NCBI GenBank assembly: GCA_007128345.1
Contig: SKXS01000031.1
Location: 1 to 10,402, forward strand
Source: Spirochaetia bacterium
Lineage (GTDB): Bacteria; Spirochaetota; Spirochaetia; PWKH01
DNA: 10,402 bases
Direction of reading: 5' to 3'
Both the position numbers and the translations under genes were made by a program. The stretch's first letter is position 1. Every line of letters starts with the position of its first letter. The notes below the pieces were generated by a model that saw nothing but the letters and a program-made list of their open reading frames with translations, searched no databases and was not told the origin of the DNA. Shown here piece by piece: positions 6,086 to 10,402 of this stretch.

Positions 6086-7303
6086 TTACGGCAGGTTGTA
6101 GTGCTCTTTGAGCTGATTGATCACCGGCTCTCTGTGATCACTGCCTATGAGCAGGGAAATCTGTTTTTCTGCAGTGGATACTGCCTTCGGCTCAACCTGC
6201 AGCGCATCAAGGATCCCAAATACCGTTAATGCGGCGCCTGACTGGGTCTCCATACCAATACCATCCACCGTCAGCTTGCACAGATCGGTGAACAGTGTTC
6301 CAGAGAGGGTATTCTCTTGTTCCTGGAGCTCCTTCAGCACCTTACCAGCAGTTTTTGCGTCTTTGCTGTCTATACTGAATGACAAGCTGTGAAACCCTTC
6401 ATCGGTATTAGTCTGGCTGATCATGTCAATGCTGATGCCGGCCTGGGAAAACACCTCACATATATGGTGCGAGTTTCCGATTGAACCAGGAATCCGCTTG
6501 AAGCTGACAAGAGCTGCGTCACTGGTATTGAGATCCATCACGGTGCCGCTCTCTGCAATCATATGCTCCATCAAGTAGAAACCTGTTGGCTTTCTCACGA
6601 TGTACTCCGCTGCCTTCAAGGCTCCTGAAGCGAACAGACCCTTTGCATACGCCGTATGCTGGAGAGTGACCACCTCATCCTCTCCGGCAAATAAGACGTC
6701 GTGCTCGCCGACTATATTTCCTGCCCGCACAGCGTGGATTCCAATTTCCCCGATACGCCTCAGCCGATTTGCGTCCTTTCTCCCGAAAACGTATTCCACG
6801 GGATGTTCGACCACGCTCTTCAAAGTCTCTGCGAGCACCAGGGCGGTACCGCTTGGAGCATCCCGTTTAGTCCGATGATGCTTCTCGATGATTTCAATGT
6901 CAAACGTGCTCCCAAGCACCGAAGCAGCCTGTCTGGCCAGGGATTTCAGAAGGTTTATACCCAGGGACATATTCGCCGCCTGGAACACTGCTATGTGCTG
7001 AGCAGCACCTTCCATAAGCTGCAGGTGCGTCTCCGACAAACCCGTGGTAGCCACCACGACAGGGAGTTTCTTTTCCCTGGCACCAGCGAGGGTGCCTTCC
7101 AAGGCTTCAGGTACAGAGAAATCAATGATTACATCAGCAGCCTCCCTGACTGCTGAGACTGAAGCGTACACGGGATACTCCGCATCAGCATCTCCTGCAG
7201 GATCAACTCCCGCGGCTACCACAAACCTGCCGGAACGTACTGCCGCTTCGGCAAGTACCTTGCCCATCTTTCCACCGCATCCGTTAATGATTAATCGTAC
7301 CAT
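6086..7303 (-). CDS. dapB: 4-hydroxy-tetrahydrodipicolinate reductase fused to two C-terminal ACT domains
   Basis: A 405-residue protein. Residues 1-250 are a complete DapB, the NAD(P)H-dependent reductase that makes tetrahydrodipicolinate. They contain the Rossmann loop NGCGGKMG (7-14), DFSVPEA (61-67), VATTG (84-88), and EKHHRTKRDAPSGTA (140-154) with catalytic His142 and Lys146 by analogy with E. coli H159 and K163. VRAGNIVGEHDV (192-203) and FASGALKAAEYI (224-235) follow. DapB normally ends near 250-270 residues. Here about 145 more follow, resembling the regulatory half of aspartokinase: ACT 1 at about 262-330 (VFSQAGISIDMISQTNTDEG, then LSFSI) and ACT 2 at about 338-405 (CKLTVDGIGMETQSGAAL, then VSTAEKQISLLI). 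No stop or frameshift separates the parts. ATG at 7303 has AGGGGA 4 bases upstream. It is probably transcribed separately from dapA. ACT pairs usually bind amino acids, so feedback control by lysine or another aspartate-family amino acid is inferred. Confidence 0.95.
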   Translation of the reverse strand: MVRLIINGCGGKMGKVLAEAAVRSGRFVVAAGVDPAGDADAEYPVYASVSAVREAADVIIDFSVPEALEGTLAGAREKKLPVVVATTGLSETHLQLMEGAAQHIAVFQAANMSLGINLLKSLARQAASVLGSTFDIEIIEKHHRTKRDAPSGTALVLAETLKSVVEHPVEYVFGRKDANRLRRIGEIGIHAVRAGNIVGEHDVLFAGEDEVVTLQHTAYAKGLFASGALKAAEYIVRKPTGFYLMEHMIAESGTVMDLNTSDAALVSFKRIPGSIGNSHHICEVFSQAGISIDMISQTNTDEGFHSLSFSIDSKDAKTAGKVLKELQEQENTLSGTLFTDLCKLTVDGIGMETQSGAALTVFGILDALQVEPKAVSTAEKQISLLIGSDHREPVINQLKEHYNLP

Positions 7304-7325
7304 ACCATCCCCTTATGTGTTAATT

Positions 7326-7354
7326 ATGATACCCAATAGATAGCAATAATACAA
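7326..7354 (-). promoter_or_regulatory. Candidate promoter for dapB
   Basis: On the minus strand, TTGTAT and TATCAT are separated by 17 bases. The -10 box matches the sigma-70 consensus at 5 of 6 positions and the -35 box at 3 of 6. The predicted start near 7319 gives a leader of about 15 bases carrying the AGGGGA ribosome-binding site, leaving no room for a riboswitch. Confidence 0.45.
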
Positions 7355-7437
7355 GGTCATGGCTTCTGGACTTTGAATTCACCGATCCTTCATCCCGCAG
7401 CATATTCCTCCGTCAAGAGGGTGCCTGCTGAAACCGC

Positions 7438-7464
7438 CATAGCAAACAAATCATACATAGCAAA
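7438..7464. repeat. Two direct copies of CATAGCAAA, 18 bases apart
   Basis: CATAGCAAA occurs at 7438-7446 and again at 7456-7464, separated by 9 bases, upstream of the dapB promoter candidate (about 85-110 bases before its -35). Tandem sites with a period near two helical turns suit a regulator bound on one DNA face, but two short copies can arise by chance. Confidence 0.3.
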
Positions 7465-7526
7465 TGTGTAATCGTTCAATGTGCTCCAGTATTATGCGCA
7501 CCAAGAAGCCGACAGGACATATATAA

Positions 7527-7558
7527 GTTGATGGAAGCCTTATATAAAGCTCATCAAC
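7527..7558. repeat. Inverted repeat GTTGATG / CATCAAC
   Basis: A perfect 7-bp inverted repeat encloses 18 bases. The AGC/GCT pair inside it can extend the stem with a two-base bulge. It has no U tract on either side. It lies between the dapB promoter and the longer hairpin at 7631-7666. Confidence 0.35.
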
Positions 7559-7630
7559 ACATGGGTTTCCAATGGTCCATCCATAACGCGTTGAGGGAAT
7601 ATACGCCCGATACATCAGAGCGGAGCATGG

Positions 7631-7666
7631 ATGAGCACATCATCTGCTATGCAGCGATGTGCTCAT
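7631..7666. repeat. Long near-perfect hairpin, 11 + 4 base pairs
   Basis: ATGAGCACATC (7631-7641) pairs perfectly with GATGTGCTCAT (7656-7666). Inside it, CTGC (7644-7647) pairs with GCAG (7651-7654) across a 3-base TAT loop, leaving only a 2-by-1 base internal bulge. This is the strongest secondary structure in the window. It lies 101 bases after the surface protein stop codon. It could end that transcript, but no U run follows on either strand, so a transcript-stabilising or protein-binding element is equally possible. Confidence 0.6.
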
Positions 7667-7766
7667 GTGCTGGGATGAGTTTACCGAGCATAAGAGAATC
7701 ACCGTGACTGGTTAGCTCTCAAACAATGTCCTTACAAGAAACATTCTGCCCGTTTTATATAAGCGG

Positions 7767-10402
7767 TCACTCTATCGTGATCCGCAGCAACGGATAGCTT
7801 ACATCTTCCTCAATAACCCAGATATCAGTGAAGTCCCAACCGGCAAAGGTGGCCTCCTGCTTCATCTCTGCATCTGTCTTAGCCTCTACCGATCCCGTTA
7901 CATCATCCCCTGAGCCGAATCCAAGGTTGTCTGCATCAGAAAGGTAGTAGTTTGCAGTAAAAACTCCGCTATTTGTTCCGGCAATTTGTCCTACATCATT
8001 TGCTCCAGACACTGTTGCTGAATTATAGCTTCTTACCAGTCTTTGATCAGAGTTAGTGCTTCCAGTAATGCCTCCAACAAACCAATTCCCAGACACTGAA
8101 CCAGTATTATATGAGTCTTCCACAATACCCTGATTACGTCCTGCAATACCGCCTGCATGATTACTTGTTGTTGATACGCTCCCGGCATTATAGCTGGTGA
8201 ACACTTTTCCCATAACGGATATTTCCCCATTTTGAATAAGAGAAAAGTTGTGCCCGACTATGCCGCCAATGTATTGTCCAGTTCCCGTTATAGTCCCCGT
8301 ATTGGCGCAGTCACGGATTACATTGTTGCTGAAGCCGGCAATGCCTCCAACATCATTGTTTCCAGTAACAGTTCCTGCATTACTGCTGCCGATGATCACC
8401 GAGGAATTTGATCCCGCTATACCGCCGACCCTGTATGTTGTTCCTGATACAGCACCTTGGTTTGTGCTAGCCATAATAGTTCCGCTATTGCTACCTGTTA
8501 TACCTCCAGCATAAGAATTTTCAGAATGAACTGAGCCATAATGGGTACTGTCTTCAATAAGACCATCGTTACGACCGGCTATGCCGCCTATTATATAATA
8601 CGTACCGCTGACAAATGCATTGTTGGTGCAGTTCTTGATGGTTCCCGAACTAGTATTATTTCCTGCAATACCACCTACATATTTTCCATCGTATTCCCCT
8701 GGACCAGAGCCGGAAACAGAACCTGAGATGTGGCAATTGATTATACTCCCTGCATTTGAACCCGCCAGTGAACCTATGTAGTCAAGTCCTGAAACCTGAA
8801 CATCCGCCAGAGTGAGGTTTCTGACGATACCGCCTGATGAAATACTCCGAAAAAGCCCAATGTAATTATCAGTACGATGTATAACCAAATCCGATATTGT
8901 GTGATCATTGCCGTCAAACGTTCTGTTAAACCAAGACGGCAAAGGTTCCCAGCCCTCTGTCCTGTCTCCCACATGTTCTGCATACCCGTCCGTATGCTTA
9001 TCAAGATCACCGATAAGCCCAAAGTGCATAGTGTAGAGACTGCGGACATTATTGAGGTGATACCAGTTAGAAATCTGGTACGGATCAGCCTCTGTACCAA
9101 TTCCCCCTGCAAACCCAATAGGTCCGGTCACATTACTTGCTGCTACTCCGGTAAAATTTCCTGTACCCGTAATATCTAATCGTATATATTTTCCCAAGTC
9201 TCCTGACCGTACAGTATAGGAGTCTGCTGTTTCTCCAGCTATGTTTACAAAATCTTTGTTATTACTTGAAATTTTCCACTGGTAAGTTACATCAGCATCA
9301 GGCGGGTTTCTATGTGATACACTCAGTACAGATCCAACGATGGCATCTCCAGTTATGTGTATTGAACTGACGACAACTGCCCCGTCCTGTGCCAATACCT
9401 GCCACTGGTCTCCGTCGTAGATGTAGGATTTTCCTAATGTACTGTTATAGTATGCCCAGTTGACCTCCGGCTCACTCGGCGCTTCTGTCAGCTCACCCTT
9501 CCAGATAATCGATATCCCGTCTGTTCCTGCAGCACCGTCAGCTCCTGCCGCTCCGTCTGTCCCCGCTCTCGCCAGCAGGTCCCAGCCGTTGCCATTGTAG
9601 ATATAGGAGTTCCCATCACTGGTATTAAAGTACGCATTGTTTAGGCTCGCATTAATCGGCTCACTGCCTAACTCGCCCAGCCACACGATCGATACCGCAT
9701 CCTGGCCATCTTGGCCGTCCTGTGCCAGTGTCTGCCACTGGTCTCCGTCGTAGATGTAGGATTTTTTATCAGCACTGTTGTAGTACGCCCAGTTCATCAA
9801 AGGATCAGTCGGGTGACTGCTATGGGTCCCCTTCCAGATGATGGATGCAAGCGGAGCATTGAGCTCCTGAAGGGTCAGTTCTTTTGTACCAAATATGTTT
9901 TTCTCAAATGCGACTACTGCAGCAGTTTTCCATAGTGCAAGGTATCCCTTCTTGGAAACGATTACGACATACCCTTCGCCTGCAGGAATTCCACTTATGG
10001 TAAAGCTTCCTTCAGTATCAGTCATTGCCATGTAGGATGTTCCAGCAATGAATACCAGGAAACCTGCATGGTCCATCTCTGAGCCATCTTCTACATGTAT
10101 GTTCCCTGATATGTTTCCTACTGGAGTGAGGTTCAGAGCATCCGCGATGGTTGTTAGATCTTCTTCTACCTGGACATTCCGCAGAACTGCGGCTTTTTCC
10201 AGGGAATCCTTTGAAGTCGCATAGAGGGTATACAATCCAGGAGAGAGCCCTTGGAACTGGTAGAAACCATCAGCATTGGTCTTTGTTGAAAATACTATCT
10301 GCCTTGATACTGCACCTCGTTCAATCGTTTGGGAAGCAGATGCGGTCTGCAGTCCGTCTGTACGCTCAAGGGTTATCACTATGTTGCCATGATAACTGCT
10401 GT
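7767..10402 (-). CDS. Large GLUG-repeat surface/secreted protein, N-terminus outside window
   Basis: The frame stays open to the right edge (at least 877 residues), and the GTG at 10379 is an internal valine codon, so the start lies outside. Numbering from that GTG, residues 1-85 and about 87-165 are carboxypeptidase-regulatory-like beta domains (DGFYQFQGLSPGLYTLYA, EGSFTISGIPAGEGYVV). Residues 178-335 are three copies of a unit with WKG, NWAYYNS and SYIYDGDQW motifs, joined by short Gly-X-Y collagen-like runs (GTDGAAGADGAAGTDG). Residues 338-420 are an Ig-like segment. About 424-530 begin a right-handed beta-helix, and 533-810 contain about ten GLUG units (VGGIAGxN type). The end (GWDFTDIWVIEEDVSYPLL) is the usual terminus of GLUG proteins. 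No C-terminal sorting signal or membrane anchor is seen. Adhesion or carbohydrate binding is plausible but unproven. Sampled stretches are clearly more AT-rich than the dap genes. Confidence 0.9.
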   Translation of the reverse strand, partial: SSYHGNIVITLERTDGLQTASASQTIERGAVSRQIVFSTKTNADGFYQFQGLSPGLYTLYATSKDSLEKAAVLRNVQVEEDLTTIADALNLTPVGNISGNIHVEDGSEMDHAGFLVFIAGTSYMAMTDTEGSFTISGIPAGEGYVVIVSKKGYLALWKTAAVVAFEKNIFGTKELTLQELNAPLASIIWKGTHSSHPTDPLMNWAYYNSADKKSYIYDGDQWQTLAQDGQDGQDAVSIVWLGELGSEPINASLNNAYFNTSDGNSYIYNGNGWDLLARAGTDGAAGADGAAGTDGISIIWKGELTEAPSEPEVNWAYYNSTLGKSYIYDGDQWQVLAQDGAVVVSSIHITGDAIVGSVLSVSHRNPPDADVTYQWKISSNNKDFVNIAGETADSYTVRSGDLGKYIRLDITGTGNFTGVAASNVTGPIGFAGGIGTEADPYQISNWYHLNNVRSLYTMHFGLIGDLDKHTDGYAEHVGDRTEGWEPLPSWFNRTFDGNDHTISDLVIHRTDNYIGLFRSISSGGIVRNLTLADVQVSGLDYIGSLAGSNAGSIINCHISGSVSGSGPGEYDGKYVGGIAGNNTSSGTIKNCTNNAFVSGTYYIIGGIAGRNDGLIEDSTHYGSVHSENSYAGGITGSNSGTIMASTNQGAVSGTTYRVGGIAGSNSSVIIGSSNAGTVTGNNDVGGIAGFSNNVIRDCANTGTITGTGQYIGGIVGHNFSLIQNGEISVMGKVFTSYNAGSVSTTSNHAGGIAGRNQGIVEDSYNTGSVSGNWFVGGITGSTNSDQRLVRSYNSATVSGANDVGQIAGTNSGVFTANYYLSDADNLGFGSGDDVTGSVEAKTDAEMKQEATFAGWDFTDIWVIEEDVSYPLLRITIE
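7962..8783 (-). repeat. About ten tandem GLUG units in the surface protein
   Basis: Units of about 26-30 residues each begin with a (Y/V/I)GG-I-(A/T)G-(S/R)N type core and end with a GxVSG type strand. The seventh unit carries an insertion of roughly 11 residues (around QNGEISVMGKVF), and the last is degenerate (DVGQIAGTNSG). The pattern predicts successive rungs of a beta-helix. Confidence 0.85.
9375..9848 (-). repeat. Three tandem WKG/YIYDG units with collagen-like linkers
   Basis: Units lie at about 9699-9848, 9519-9698 and 9375-9518. Each reads (S)I(I/V)W(K/L)G, then P..NWAYYN or equivalent, then SYIY(D/N)G..W..LA followed by DG-rich linkers. Units 1 and 3 are closest and share a perfect 34-base DNA match (9399-9432 and 9732-9765); unit 2 has diverged. 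I know of no firm domain name for the unit. Confidence 0.85.

Larger units (their letters stand above)
7304..7766. other. 463-base intergenic region between the surface protein gene and dapB
   Basis: No credible gene. A 57-codon ATG frame on the plus strand from 7531 has no good ribosome-binding site and resembles nothing I know. The region holds the dapB promoter candidate, a 9-base direct repeat (7438-7464) and two hairpins (7527-7558 and 7631-7666). No riboswitch consensus or U-tract terminator was recognised on either strand. Confidence 0.6.

Noticed and set aside
7531..7704. Short plus-strand ATG frame in the gap upstream of dapB
   Set aside because: No well-placed ribosome-binding site, no known motif, and it runs through the long hairpin at 7631-7666.

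Overview
The window is bacterial and carries a nearly complete lysine/diaminopimelate (DAP) branch on the minus strand. It is flanked by the end of a type III glutamine synthetase gene (plus strand, left edge) and a large repeat-rich surface protein gene (minus strand, right edge). DapL (the LL-diaminopimelate aminotransferase shortcut), a type III glutamine synthetase, a PfoR-type EIIC membrane protein and a GLUG-repeat surface protein occur together in free-living spirochaetes (Sphaerochaeta/Treponema-like) and in some Clostridia. I lean towards a spirochaete, but the sequence alone does not settle it. No rRNA, tRNA, insertion sequence or CRISPR array was seen.

Layout, left to right: the glnN C-terminus (1-1010, +) runs convergently into, and overlaps by 11 bp, a PfoR/PTS-EIIC-like integral membrane protein gene (1000-2034, -). 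Next come lysA (2104-3366, -), dapL (3392-4621, -) and dapA (4626-5528, -), tightly spaced and probably one operon read dapA-dapL-lysA-pfoR. A 557-base gap follows (5529-6085) with no convincing gene but a perfect inverted repeat inside a candidate promoter. Then comes dapB (6086-7303, -), which is fused to two C-terminal ACT domains. A 463-base gap (7304-7766) holds a candidate dapB promoter, a short direct repeat and two hairpins. The rest of the window is the 3' part of a surface protein gene (7767-10402, -) with carboxypeptidase-regulatory-like domains, three WKG/YIYDG repeats with short collagen-like Gly-X-Y runs, an Ig-like segment and about ten GLUG repeats.

Pathway: DapA condenses aspartate semialdehyde with pyruvate, DapB reduces the product to tetrahydrodipicolinate, DapL transaminates that in one step to LL-DAP, and LysA decarboxylates meso-DAP to lysine. 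Aspartokinase, Asd and the DapF epimerase are needed as well and are not in the window. The most notable item is the DapB-ACT-ACT fusion. The tail resembles the regulatory half of aspartokinase and suggests that the second enzyme of the branch is under amino-acid feedback control. DapA also keeps the residues of the classical lysine allosteric site. The PfoR-like protein at the end of the operon has no EIIA/EIIB partner here, and its link to lysine is unexplained.
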